This document shows, piece after piece, positions 18,546-27,012 of a stretch of 55,071 bases of DNA (its first letter is position 1; each line of letters opens with the position of its first letter). The notes beneath the pieces were generated by a model. The model saw only the letters and a program-made list of their open reading frames with translations, did no database searches and was not told the origin of the DNA. Made by a program: the position numbers and the translations under genes. The stretch is from Actinomycetota bacterium (GTDB taxonomy: Bacteria; Actinomycetota; Acidimicrobiia; Acidimicrobiales; CADCTF01): the NCBI GenBank assembly GCA_019348255.1, contig JAHWJU010000006.1, positions 1-55,071 on the forward strand. Reading direction: 5' to 3'.

Positions 18546-19325
18546 TCAGCTGGTGGCCGTTCCGCCTTCCACCTGCGCCGTGCCGGCGCCCTCGGCCGGC
18601 GCTGCCTCGAGGCCGAGCTGGGCCCGGATCTGGCTGAGGCGGGCCTGGGCCTCGGAATCCATGGCCGCCTTTTCGACCTCCAGCATCCGGGACTCCACCG
18701 TCTCACCCTGGATCTCCGACGTCCCGAGCGCCTTGGCGTAGCGGGTCTCGATCTTGTCCCGGACCTCGTCGAAGGTGGGGACGTCCTGGCCCACCGTCTC
18801 CGACAGCGAGGCCATGGCCTTGTTCATCTGCTCCTGCATCTTGGCCTGGTCGAGCTGAGAGAGGAGCTTCTGGCGCTCCGTGAGCCGCTGCTGGAGCACG
18901 ACGGAGTTCTGTTGCACCGCTCCCTTGGCCCGGTCCGACGCCTGGGTGGCGGCCAGGTGCTGCTCCTTCAGCGACTCGACCTGCTTCTCCACGGCGATGA
19001 GCCGGTCGGCGAAGGACTGGGCGGCGTTGGTGAGCTCGGTGGCGCGCTTGGTGTCACCCTGTTTCTGGGCGTCGTCGGCCATGAGGACGGCCTGGCGCGC
19101 CTTGGCGTTCAACCCCTCGAGCTCCTGCATGGCCCGGTTGAGCTGCATCTCGGTCTGCTTCTGGTTGGCGATGACGTTGGCCGCCTGCTCCTTGAGCCGG
19201 CGGTGCTGGTCCTGGGCCTCGATGATCGCCTGCTCCAGCTGCACCTTGGGGTCGGCGACCTCGTTGAACTTCCCGGTGAGGGCGGCGGTGATGTAGCGGC
19301 CGATGCGCCGCAGCAGTCGGATCAT
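18546..19325 (-). CDS. pspA: PspA/IM30 family membrane-stress protein
   Basis: PspA/IM30 proteins are ESCRT-III-like and assemble on damaged inner membranes. The 259-residue protein has the family layout: an amphipathic N-terminal helix (MIRLLRRIGRYITAAL), ADPKVQLEQAIIEAQ near 24-38, and long Gln/Lys/Glu-rich coiled coils to about residue 225, followed by a low-complexity Ala/Gly tail. It is the last gene of the six-gene minus-strand cassette, 18 bases after the coiled-coil gene, and has a private -10-like TAACCT seven bases upstream. It converges on proB with five bases between the stops. Confidence 0.92.
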   Translation of the reverse strand: MIRLLRRIGRYITAALTGKFNEVADPKVQLEQAIIEAQDQHRRLKEQAANVIANQKQTEMQLNRAMQELEGLNAKARQAVLMADDAQKQGDTKRATELTNAAQSFADRLIAVEKQVESLKEQHLAATQASDRAKGAVQQNSVVLQQRLTERQKLLSQLDQAKMQEQMNKAMASLSETVGQDVPTFDEVRDKIETRYAKALGTSEIQGETVESRMLEVEKAAMDSEAQARLSQIRAQLGLEAAPAEGAGTAQVEGGTATS

Positions 19326-19332
19326 GCCGGCC

Positions 19333-19338
19333 AGGTTA
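19333..19338 (-). promoter_or_regulatory. Putative -10 hexamer for pspA, leaderless
   Basis: On the minus strand TAACCT ends 7 bases before the pspA ATG, allowing pspA to be expressed apart from the rest of the cassette. Confidence 0.45.
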
Positions 19339-19343
19339 GGCCG

Positions 19344-20114
19344 CTACCCCGTCGCCGTCGTGCCCTGTGGCCGTTCTGTCTCCTCCAGGGCCTGACGGAG
19401 GGATTCCAGTTCGACCACCACCCCCTCCACGTCCTCGCTGAGTGGCCCGAGGTCGCTCACGTCGGCCGCGTTGAGCGAGATCTCCAGCGATCTCGCCACC
19501 GCCTCGTTGAGCTGGGCATTGAGCAGGCGGAGCCGGTCGGTGGCATCCTCGGCGACTCGCCGAAGGCGCTCCACCGAAGCCAGTTGCGCCTCTATGGCTT
19601 TCTGCGTGCGCGCCAGCGAGCCGGCCGCGAGGTCGTCGCCTCGGGCCCGCCGGCGCTCGTCTTGCACCTCGACCAGTTGCCGGCGGATGTGCGGCTCGTC
19701 GAGAGTCTGCAGCGCCCCGACCAGGGCGTCGCCCTGGCACGCGATGCGCCAGCACTCGGACACGCCGTCGCCGATGCGCCGGCCGATCACCCGTAGGCGT
19801 TCCTGGATCACGCCCGACTGCGACCGGCGCACCACATCGTCGAACCGGCGCTGGGCGTTCAGCGCATCGGCCACGAACCGGCGCCAGGGCTCCTGCACCG
19901 CCATCGGGTTGATGCGTTCGTCCTGCTGGCGACGAGGCACGGCCAGGGCCACCCGGGCGGCCCAGGCGGCCGCCCCGGCCAGTACCGCCAGCGGGCCCAG
20001 GCCACCGATGATGCCGACCGCGGTGCCCGCGCCGGCCAGCAGGATGGCCGACGGCGACACCACCGCCTCGGCCACCGCTCGGGTCCTCACCCGCTCCGGT
20101 AGGCGAGCGATCAT
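19344..20114 (-). CDS. Membrane-anchored coiled-coil protein, unknown function
   Basis: This 256-residue protein has two adjacent hydrophobic helices near residues 20-57 (SAILLAGAGTAVGIIGGLG, LAVLAGAAAWAARVALAV) and then a charged helical region to the C-terminus rich in Arg, Glu, Leu and Ala, consistent with a cytoplasmic coiled coil. The layout loosely resembles XpaC-type proteins that accompany TelA/PspA-like genes, but I see no diagnostic motif. ATG 20114 is only two bases after the VWA gene stop, so it belongs to the cassette. A role as a membrane anchor or partner of PspA is plausible from position alone. Confidence 0.72.
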   Translation of the reverse strand: MIARLPERVRTRAVAEAVVSPSAILLAGAGTAVGIIGGLGPLAVLAGAAAWAARVALAVPRRQQDERINPMAVQEPWRRFVADALNAQRRFDDVVRRSQSGVIQERLRVIGRRIGDGVSECWRIACQGDALVGALQTLDEPHIRRQLVEVQDERRRARGDDLAAGSLARTQKAIEAQLASVERLRRVAEDATDRLRLLNAQLNEAVARSLEISLNAADVSDLGPLSEDVEGVVVELESLRQALEETERPQGTTATG

Positions 20115-20116
20115 CG

Positions 20117-21913
20117 TCAGAAGTTGGAGATGACGGCCGTGAAGACCTTGTTGATGGTCTGGGGGTCGCTGGCGTCGTAGCTCGCGGCGTTGGTCGCCTC
20201 GGCCAATCGCTTCAGTACGTTTTTGTCCGCATCGCTGCCGTAGGCGATGGTGAACAACCTCACGGGCGATCTGGCCTGTCCCTCGGAACCGGCCCGCAGC
20301 TTGGCGATGGTGGCGTTGAGATCGTTGAAGTCGTCCTCGTTGCGGCCGTCGGTGAGCAGCACCACGGCGTTGATCCGCTCAGGGTCGTACTGGGCCTTCA
20401 TGAACTCGAAGGACGCGATGGAGGTGGTGTAAAGCGGAGTGCCCTCGGTGGGGACGAGGTTGTTGATGCGGCTGGCGATGGTCTCTCGGTTCTGGGAGAT
20501 CTCGCCGATGGGAACCAGGTCGAGGAAGTCGCGGGGCTCCCTGGGCGAGATGTTCGTGGAGAAGATCCGCAGTCCCACCTGGTCCTCCGCCTTGAACTGG
20601 GACAGCGCCTCGACGGAGGCCCGCTTGGCGAGGTCGAGTTTGGTCTCACCACCTTCGACCTCCTCGCCCATCGACCCCGACACGTCGACCACCAGCAGCA
20701 CCTTGGCCGCCTTGCGCTGCTCCCCCCACTTGTCGAGCAGCCGGCTGAGGACGTCGGGCGCGGGGACGCCCAGAGTCGTCTGCGGCTGACCCGGGTCGAC
20801 GCCGTTGGCGCGGACGATTGGCTCACCGACCGCCACGGACGGATTGCCGGGGCGGAAGCCGAACTGCAGCACCTTGCGCTGGTTGGCAGGCTGTTGCACG
20901 AAGGCCTCGAAGGCGCGAGCCGCGGTCTTCTGCTCGTCTTTCACCCAGCTGGCGTCGAGAACGAAGAAGGGGTTGTCGCTGAAGAGCGTCCCGTCTTTCG
21001 GGTAGACGGCGACGAGCGGAACCCGGGGCTTCCGCGGCTGTTCACCGGGGTCGAGGATGCCGTCGGGATTGCCGGCGTTGTAGTCGAGGATCGACTTCTC
21101 CTCGACGGCGACGGCAGAGATGTACGTGAGCCCGGCCCCGGCACGGTCGTTTCGGTACAGGCCGTTGAGGAAGGTCGGCGTGATGTCGCCGTAGTGCACT
21201 ACCGACGACTCGACGCCTCGCATGAAGGCGTCCACGTCGGGGCGGCCGAGGTCTTCGAGGGTGAGGTCACTCTGCTTGCCGGTCGCCGCGTAGTACTGGG
21301 CGATCGTGGCCGACAGCCCGCTGGTCGAGAAGTTGGGGTTCGTCTTGCCCAGCTTGAACGCACCCCACTCGGGGTGCCCCTTGCTGGCCCAGCCTTCCGG
21401 GCTCTTGGCCAGGGCGAGCAGGTCGGCGAAGCCGATCGGGGTCTCCGGGTACCCGAGAGCGTCGGCCATGGGTTTGGGCATGGCGATCACGAGGGGCGTG
21501 ACCATGAACGGCTTGGCGTCGTCGGGGGCCATGGGTTTGGCGCCCTTGGCCTGCAGCCTGTGGTTGAGGATCGCGCCCCACGAGCTGGCCGACGGTGACC
21601 AGATCACCGGCCGGGGGCCGTCGGTACCGGGGGTCGGCCAGCCATCGGCGAGCAGGGTGGCCCCGACACCAGAGGAGGTCTTGTTGACCCGCACGAAGGC
21701 ACACGGCTCGGCCTTTCTGGCCCCGTCACTGTCGTTGAACTTTTCGGCCAGCTCGGTTAGCAGGTCGAACTTCTCCGGCGACACGGCCATGTCGACGGCC
21801 GCGCAGCCGGAGGGGACGTCGCCGCCGGCGCGGTCCGAGTCGACGTCGACGTCGCAGGCGCCGGCCAGCAGCGCCAGGACCATCACCAAAAGCGACAACC
21901 GACGCCGTCTCAA
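20117..21913 (-). CDS. Lipoprotein with solute-binding-like domain fused to VWA domain
   Basis: The 598-residue exported protein starts with a basic n-region (RRRR), a hydrophobic stretch and the lipobox LAGAC, placing the lipidated Cys near residue 20. Residues about 35-380 resemble an extracellular solute-binding (type 2 periplasmic-like) domain with SPEKFDLLTELAEKFN and WSPSASSWGAIL. A von Willebrand factor A domain fills the C-terminus, with MIDAS VVDVSGSMGEE near 408, TPLY near 480 and VVLLTDGRNEDD near 517. VWA domains bind protein partners through Mg2+. TTG 21913 overlaps the previous stop as TTGA and gives a clean signal peptide; a longer start at 21988 would put Arg-rich sequence and a 79-base overlap in front. 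It is the central gene of the cassette. Confidence 0.85.
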   Translation of the reverse strand: MRRRRLSLLVMVLALLAGACDVDVDSDRAGGDVPSGCAAVDMAVSPEKFDLLTELAEKFNDSDGARKAEPCAFVRVNKTSSGVGATLLADGWPTPGTDGPRPVIWSPSASSWGAILNHRLQAKGAKPMAPDDAKPFMVTPLVIAMPKPMADALGYPETPIGFADLLALAKSPEGWASKGHPEWGAFKLGKTNPNFSTSGLSATIAQYYAATGKQSDLTLEDLGRPDVDAFMRGVESSVVHYGDITPTFLNGLYRNDRAGAGLTYISAVAVEEKSILDYNAGNPDGILDPGEQPRKPRVPLVAVYPKDGTLFSDNPFFVLDASWVKDEQKTAARAFEAFVQQPANQRKVLQFGFRPGNPSVAVGEPIVRANGVDPGQPQTTLGVPAPDVLSRLLDKWGEQRKAAKVLLVVDVSGSMGEEVEGGETKLDLAKRASVEALSQFKAEDQVGLRIFSTNISPREPRDFLDLVPIGEISQNRETIASRINNLVPTEGTPLYTTSIASFEFMKAQYDPERINAVVLLTDGRNEDDFNDLNATIAKLRAGSEGQARSPVRLFTIAYGSDADKNVLKRLAEATNAASYDASDPQTINKVFTAVISNF

Positions 21914-22800
21914 CTCAGTCGTCCCCGCAGAGCCAATAGCACGCCGGGCGAGGGTAGCCCGTCGTCGCCCGATCCCGGACCCGCCCAACCTTCCGACAGG
22001 AGCGATCGCGCTGTCGCCTCCTTGTCGAAGGAGCGGGGGAGCTTCCCGGTGGTGGCCAGAACCGCATCGACGCTGGTGGTCGGCGCGGGATTCACCACGG
22101 TCACCGTCGGCGGAGGCGTTCCGGCTGTCGCCGCCGTCGTGAGATAGACGGCGACGTCGGGAGCTTGGATCAAGAACCGTTGGAGGTCCGTGGCGTTGCG
22201 GGCTCTCGCCTGCCCGACGCGGGCTTCGAGGTTGGCCAAGAGGTCTTCGGCCCGGTCGAGGTCGTTGCTCGCGTAGCTGGCGTCTCCGAAGAACCCGTTC
22301 AGCACGGCGGCGCGCACGAACAGCCCGGACGGCGATTCAGGGGTGTCGGCGCCGATCAACAAGCGGGGATCCTGGTCGACCGCATCGGCGAGGCACTTCC
22401 ATGACGGCGTGGCTGCACATGCCGGCGGCAGCCGGCCCTGTTTTGCGACCGCCACGACCGGTGTACGTCCCAGGGCCTCGAACCCGGTGAAGAGCGTTGC
22501 CTTGTTCGCGAGCTTGCGGGCATCGTCGACCATCGCCGCCCACGGTCCAGGAGCGAGCCACGCCAGAAGTTCAGTCTCGTCCGGCCCGCGGGCGGCTATC
22601 AACCGGTCGGTTGTCGTACCGGCCGGCTCGACCACAGCAGCGGGGATCGACTGGCAAACCGGGCCGAGCTCGGAGGCGCACACGACGGTGCCGGCGGCCT
22701 TGCTCCCGCCGGAGGCGCCGCCCGGCAGGCCGTAGCGGTAGACGAACGCACCGGCCACCATGCTCACGGCCGCCACGAGGGCCAGGACCCGCGCGATCAT
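21910..22800 (-). CDS. Exported solute-binding-like protein, unknown ligand
   Basis: The 296-residue protein has an N-terminal hydrophobic helix (VLALVAAVSMVAGAFVYRYG), either a signal anchor or a signal peptide without an obvious lipobox, then an extracytoplasmic domain with four early cysteines (CASELGPVC and later CAATPSWKC). The pattern of ILLIGADTPESPSGL-like strands and helices resembles type 2 solute-binding domains, as does the N-terminal half of the following VWA lipoprotein, suggesting the two interact or share an origin. ATG 22800 overlaps the AAA+ stop as ATGA, and its own stop overlaps the next TTG start. No close functional match is recognised. Confidence 0.75.
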   Translation of the reverse strand: MIARVLALVAAVSMVAGAFVYRYGLPGGASGGSKAAGTVVCASELGPVCQSIPAAVVEPAGTTTDRLIAARGPDETELLAWLAPGPWAAMVDDARKLANKATLFTGFEALGRTPVVAVAKQGRLPPACAATPSWKCLADAVDQDPRLLIGADTPESPSGLFVRAAVLNGFFGDASYASNDLDRAEDLLANLEARVGQARARNATDLQRFLIQAPDVAVYLTTAATAGTPPPTVTVVNPAPTTSVDAVLATTGKLPRSFDKEATARSLLSEGWAGPGSGDDGLPSPGVLLALRGRLS

Positions 22801-24221
22801 CAGCCGCCCATCACCGCCTCCGCCGTCGGCACGGGGGCCGCCGGCGGGGGCACGACGTCTTCGGCCAGCAACTCCATCAGCTGTTCGTTCGTGGGCTCGC
22901 TGATCGTCACCAGCCGGCTGGCCTGGTGGGCCATGGCGGATTCGAACAGGTTGCGGGCCAGCCTGCCGTTGCCGAACCCCTTGTCCCGCGGCTGGCTCTG
23001 GAAGTACCGGCTGGCCGCCGCCTTGGCCTCCGCGCCACAGGTGTAGGACGACTTCTTGCACATCGACTCGAAGATGCTCACCAGCTCGTCATTGGTGTAG
23101 TCCGGGAAGTGGATGGTCTTGGGGAAGCGCGACCGCAGCCCCGGGTTCGACTCCACGAACTTGTGCATCTCGTCGGGGTAGCCGGCGGCCACCACCACGA
23201 TGTCGTCGCGGTGGTCCTCGATCAGCTTGACCAGGGTGTCGGTGGCCTCCTGGCCGAAGTCCTTGTCGCCCCCCCGGGCCAGCGCGTACGCCTCGTCGAT
23301 GAGCAGCACCCCCCCCAGCGCCGAGTCGAACACCTCCTTGACCTTGAGCGCGGTCTGGCCCACGTACCCGGCCACCAGCCCGGCCCTGTCCGTCTCCACC
23401 AGATGGCCCTTCTCCACCACCCGCAAGGTGCGGTAGATCTGAGCCAGCAGGCGCGCCACCGTGGTCTTGCCGGTTCCGGGGTTGCCGGTGAAGACGAGGT
23501 GGCGGCTCGACTCGACCACGGGCAAACCCCGGTCCTCCCGGAGCTTTTGCACCTGCAACAGGTTCGTCACGAGCTTCACCTCGGCCTTCACCGGCGCCAG
23601 GCCGATCAGCCCGTCCAGCTCCGCCAGCAGCTCCTCGATGGGCCGAGCCGGCTCCTCGGGCGCGGGTGACCGCGCCGCGGCGGCATCGCTGGCCGGCGCG
23701 CCTGCGGCTCCACCGGGGCGGGGAAGGCCCCTGCGGTCGAGGGCGCGCAGCAACACGTTGCGGAAGCGCTCCACCGCCGCGAGCTCGCTCTCGCTGGCGA
23801 CGGCGTCCAGCGCGCAGACGTTGTGGGCCAGCCGGATGGCGCGCTCGTAGTAGGTCCACGCATGGCGGGTGCGCTGGCGGCGGTCCGTCTCCACCAAGAT
23901 GTCGAAGAGCAGTGAGGGAGCGGCCAACCAGCTGCGCTTTCCAGCCACCAGCTGGGCTTCCCGCACGTCGTCGGGCGTGGCGTAGGCCGGAAGGGACGGC
24001 AAGCGGGAGGCGAAGGCGCCGATCAACGCCCAGAGCTCGGCATCGGTGTGGCGCCCGTCGGCATCGACCACAGCGGCCACCAGGTTGAAGGCCTCGACGG
24101 TGACGTCCATCGGTGGCTTGTCGGGCGGCATCCCGGGCACGATGTCGTGCGCGATCTGCGCGAGCACCGGCGACAGGTCGTCGATGAACTGGCGCACGGG
24201 CGCTTCCAGCAGGTCGTCCAT
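22800..24221 (-). CDS. CbbX/CfxQ-type AAA+ ATPase with N-terminal helical domain
   Basis: The 473-residue protein has an N-terminal alpha-helical region of about 150 residues that looks TerB-like (AFNLVAAVVDADGRHTDAEL), a Pro/Ala linker near 170-195, and a C-terminal AAA+ domain of the CbxX/CfxQ group: Walker A FTGNPGTGKTTVARLL near 244, pore-loop-like GYVGQTA near 285, Walker B GGVLLIDEAYAL near 305, and sensor and arginine residues in NPGLRSRFP near 360. CbbX remodels RuBisCO, but no RuBisCO gene is nearby; here the ATPase more likely drives remodelling within the PspA/VWA cassette. ATG 24221 is seven bases after the lipoprotein stop. Confidence 0.85.
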   Translation of the reverse strand: MDDLLEAPVRQFIDDLSPVLAQIAHDIVPGMPPDKPPMDVTVEAFNLVAAVVDADGRHTDAELWALIGAFASRLPSLPAYATPDDVREAQLVAGKRSWLAAPSLLFDILVETDRRQRTRHAWTYYERAIRLAHNVCALDAVASESELAAVERFRNVLLRALDRRGLPRPGGAAGAPASDAAAARSPAPEEPARPIEELLAELDGLIGLAPVKAEVKLVTNLLQVQKLREDRGLPVVESSRHLVFTGNPGTGKTTVARLLAQIYRTLRVVEKGHLVETDRAGLVAGYVGQTALKVKEVFDSALGGVLLIDEAYALARGGDKDFGQEATDTLVKLIEDHRDDIVVVAAGYPDEMHKFVESNPGLRSRFPKTIHFPDYTNDELVSIFESMCKKSSYTCGAEAKAAASRYFQSQPRDKGFGNGRLARNLFESAMAHQASRLVTISEPTNEQLMELLAEDVVPPPAAPVPTAEAVMGG

Positions 24222-24228
24222 GGGGCCG

Positions 24229-24786
24229 TCAGTCTGCCTGGCCGGGCCGGCGGAGCCGGACCACCGCCCGGCCAGCAAGGGCCACGGCCATCCTCTCCAC
24301 CTGCGGTGGGGGAGTCGCCGCGACCTCCAGGGTCACGTAGGACCGCCCGACCAGGACGTGCAGCGTCGCCGTCTCCTCGACGTAGATGGCTCTGTCTCCC
24401 AAGCCCGGCTCTTCCTTGGCATTGGGGTACTGGCCGAGCACGGCATCGAAGCGGGCGCCGGCGCTGAAGCCGGTCCGGCGCACCTCGTCGGCCATGTCGG
24501 TGGTACGCACCAGCTCCACCAGCACGGCCTTCGAGTCGTCGTGGGTGGCCCAGGCGCAACCGCTGCGCCCCGCCAGGGCATCGGTGGCCGAGGATTGGCT
24601 CGCCGCTGGTCCCGCCACCGGCCCCTGCAGGATCTGTTCCACCTCGGTCTTCGCCAGGAGCTGGCAGGCGGCCAGGCGGCGAGGCTGGCCTTCGGCATCG
24701 CCGCACCCGCTCTGCACCAGGCCGGCGAGCACCAGCACCGCCATCATCAACGACCTCGCCGGCCTGTGGCACGGGCGCCGGTACAT
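24229..24786 (-). CDS. Small secreted lipoprotein, DUF3558-like
   Basis: The 185-residue protein carries a basic n-region (MYRRPCHRPAR), hydrophobic core and lipobox LVQSGC near residue 26, followed by CQLLAKTEVEQILQGPV and SGCAW, the layout of DUF3558 actinobacterial lipoproteins. It is the first gene of the minus-strand cassette. ATG 24786 is seven bases from the divergent proA ATG at 24794, so its promoter must overlap proA coding sequence. A shorter start at 24747 (MMAVLVLAG) is possible but lacks positive charges. A longer in-frame reading from 24882 overlaps proA and is rejected. Function unknown. Confidence 0.7.
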   Translation of the reverse strand: MYRRPCHRPARSLMMAVLVLAGLVQSGCGDAEGQPRRLAACQLLAKTEVEQILQGPVAGPAASQSSATDALAGRSGCAWATHDDSKAVLVELVRTTDMADEVRRTGFSAGARFDAVLGQYPNAKEEPGLGDRAIYVEETATLHVLVGRSYVTLEVAATPPPQVERMAVALAGRAVVRLRRPGQAD

Positions 24787-24787
24787 T
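24782..24787 (+). promoter_or_regulatory. Putative -10 hexamer for proA, leaderless
   Basis: TACATT ends exactly 6 bases before ATG 24794. It overlaps the presumed start codon of the divergent lipoprotein gene, so the two genes may compete for this short region. Confidence 0.45.
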
Positions 24788-24793
24788 GACGAC

Positions 24794-26047
24794 ATGGCGA
24801 CCACGCAACTCAGCCTCCCAGACCTCGGCCGGAGAGCCAAGGCCGCCTCCCGCGCCCTCGCTCTCGTGCCCACCGCAGCCAAGGACTCGGGCCTCCAGGA
24901 GGGGGCTGACCTTCTTCAGTCACGCGTGGGGGAGATCCTGGAGGCCAACGGCGCCGACGTCTCCCGCGCCCAGGAGGCGGGGACGGTGCCGGCGGTGGTG
25001 GACCGGTTGCGGCTCGACGAGAGCCGGCTGGAAGGGATGGCAGCCGGGCTGCGTGACATCGCCGGGTTGCGCGATCCGGTGGGGGAGGTGCTCGAGGGCT
25101 GGACCCGGCCGAACGGGATCCACATCGACCGCGTCCGGGTCCCCCTCGGTGTGGTCGGGATCATCTACGAGAACCGACCGAACGTCACCAGCGACGCCGC
25201 CGGGCTCTGCGTCAAGTCCGGTAACGCCGCCTTCCTCCGCGGCTCGTCGGCGGCGATCGACTCGAACCGAGCCATCGCCGCGGTGCTCAGAGAGGGCTTC
25301 GCGAAGGCGGGCCTGCCGGAGGACTCGGTCGTCCTGGTGGAGGACACCTCCCGCCAGTCGGCGACGGAGTTCATGCGGCTGCGAGGGATCATCGACTGCC
25401 TCATCCCGCGGGGCGGCCCCTCGCTCATCTCCGCCGTGCTCGAGCACGCCACCGTCCCCTACGTGATCGACGGCGACGGTAACTGCCATGTGTACGTCGA
25501 CGCCTCCGCCGACCTCGAGATGGCGGTGGCGCTGGTGCACAACGCTAAGACGTCGCGGCCGTCGGTCTGCAACGCGGCGGAGTCGCTGGTGGTGCACGAA
25601 GCAGTGGCGGAGCGCTTCTTGGCCATGGCGGCCACCGCCCTGGAGGGCGTCGAACTGGTGGGCGACGAGGCGGCGCAACGGATCCTGCCGTCGATCGGCC
25701 AGGCTTCGGAGGAGGACTTCGGACGGGAGTTCCTCGACCTGAAGATGAGCGTGGCCGTGGTCCGGTCGCTGGACGATGCCATCACCCACGTGAACCGGTT
25801 CGGCTCCGGCCACAGCGAGGCGATCGTCACCACCGACCTCGTCGCCGCCCGCCGCTTCGTCCGCGAGGTGGACGCCGCGGCGGTGCTGGTGAACGCGTCC
25901 ACCCGCTTCGTCGACGGCGGCGAGTTCGGCTTCGGCGCCGAGATCGGCATCTCGACCCAGAAGCTCCACGCGCGAGGTCCGATGGGCCTGCGTGAACTGA
26001 CGACGACCAAGTACCTCATCCACGGCAACGGCCAGATCAGGGTCTGA
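24794..26047 (+). CDS. proA: Glutamate-5-semialdehyde dehydrogenase
   Basis: ProA reduces glutamyl-5-phosphate to glutamate semialdehyde with NADPH in proline synthesis. The 417 residues carry the family blocks PLGVVGIIYENRPNVT near 117-132, KSGNAAFLRGSS, the catalytic cysteine in SRPSVCNAAE near 260, and EFGFGAEIGIST near 377. ATG 24794 gives the normal length; the longer in-frame reading from 24386 lies antisense to the lipoprotein gene and is rejected. The gene is separated from proB by the PspA cassette. Confidence 0.95.
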   Translation: MATTQLSLPDLGRRAKAASRALALVPTAAKDSGLQEGADLLQSRVGEILEANGADVSRAQEAGTVPAVVDRLRLDESRLEGMAAGLRDIAGLRDPVGEVLEGWTRPNGIHIDRVRVPLGVVGIIYENRPNVTSDAAGLCVKSGNAAFLRGSSAAIDSNRAIAAVLREGFAKAGLPEDSVVLVEDTSRQSATEFMRLRGIIDCLIPRGGPSLISAVLEHATVPYVIDGDGNCHVYVDASADLEMAVALVHNAKTSRPSVCNAAESLVVHEAVAERFLAMAATALEGVELVGDEAAQRILPSIGQASEEDFGREFLDLKMSVAVVRSLDDAITHVNRFGSGHSEAIVTTDLVAARRFVREVDAAAVLVNASTRFVDGGEFGFGAEIGISTQKLHARGPMGLRELTTTKYLIHGNGQIRV

Positions 26048-26076
26048 AACTAGACCGGACGGTCAAGGAGCAGCGG

Positions 26077-26082
26077 TAGGCT
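26077..26082 (+). promoter_or_regulatory. Putative -10 hexamer for moxR, leaderless
   Basis: TAGGCT ends 6 bases before ATG 26089, identical in sequence and spacing to the hexamer before the gene at 1119. Confidence 0.5.
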
Positions 26083-26088
26083 GACCCG

Positions 26089-26994
26089 ATGTCCGTGGCC
26101 ATGAACCCGCCTTGGCGCTTCGACTCCGTGGCCGCGGTGCGCGACGGGCTACAGGGCGTCGACTACCTCTCCGACGAGGGCATCGCCGGCGTCGTCTACC
26201 TGGCCGACCGCCTCGGGAAGCCGGTGCTGGTGGAGGGGCCGGCCGGTACCGGTAAGACCGAGCTGGCCAAGAGCACCGCTCGCATGACCGGGGCCCGGCT
26301 CATCCGCCTGCAGTGCTACGAGGGGTTGGACGAGGCCAAGGCGCTGTACGAGTGGAACTACAAGAAGCAGCTCCTCCGCATCCAGGCCCAGCGGGTGGGC
26401 GAGGAGGCCGGCGCCGGCGGCTGGAGCGAGATCGAGGACGACATCTTCAGCGAGGACTTCCTGCTCACCCGCCCGCTGCTCGAAGCCATCCGGTCCCCCG
26501 AACCGGTGGTGCTGCTGATCGACGAGGTGGACCGGGTGGAGGTGGAGACCGAAGCCCTGTTGCTCGAGGTGCTGTCGGACTATCAGGTGTCGATCCCCGA
26601 GCTCGGCACGGTGGAGGCCGCCTCCATCCCGCTGGTCTTTCTGACCTCCAACAACACCCGTGAACTGTCTGAGGCGTTGAAGCGGCGCTGCCTCTACCTG
26701 CACCTCGACTACCCGACGCTGGAGCGGGAGAAACAGATCGTCCTCACCCGGGTGCCGGACGTGTCGGACCATCTTGCCGACCAGATCGTGCGCATCGTGC
26801 GCTCGATCAGAAGCCTCGAGCTGAAAAAGCACCCGTCGGTGTCGGAGACCATCGACTGGGCCCGCACCCTGGTGCTGCTCGGACTGGACAACATCGATGC
26901 GGATCAGGCCAAGCAGACCCTGCACATCCTGCTCAAGTACCAGTCCGACATCGCCAAGGCCGCGAAGGAGCTCAGCGTCAACGGCGCCCGCTGA
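26089..26994 (+). CDS. MoxR-type AAA+ ATPase
   Basis: MoxR ATPases act as chaperones, commonly with VWA proteins, for metal-enzyme maturation or complex assembly. The 301-residue protein has Walker A VEGPAGTGKTELAKS near 48-62, Walker B PVVLLIDEVDRVE near 140, sensor 1 LTSNNTRELS near 183, and an arginine finger region LKRRCLYLHLDYP. It is paired with a VWA protein starting 18 bases after its stop, the standard MoxR/CoxE arrangement. No CO dehydrogenase or other obvious client is encoded nearby. Confidence 0.9.
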   Translation: MSVAMNPPWRFDSVAAVRDGLQGVDYLSDEGIAGVVYLADRLGKPVLVEGPAGTGKTELAKSTARMTGARLIRLQCYEGLDEAKALYEWNYKKQLLRIQAQRVGEEAGAGGWSEIEDDIFSEDFLLTRPLLEAIRSPEPVVLLIDEVDRVEVETEALLLEVLSDYQVSIPELGTVEAASIPLVFLTSNNTRELSEALKRRCLYLHLDYPTLEREKQIVLTRVPDVSDHLADQIVRIVRSIRSLELKKHPSVSETIDWARTLVLLGLDNIDADQAKQTLHILLKYQSDIAKAAKELSVNGAR

Positions 26995-27012
26995 GCGTCC
27001 GGCGCGAGATCG

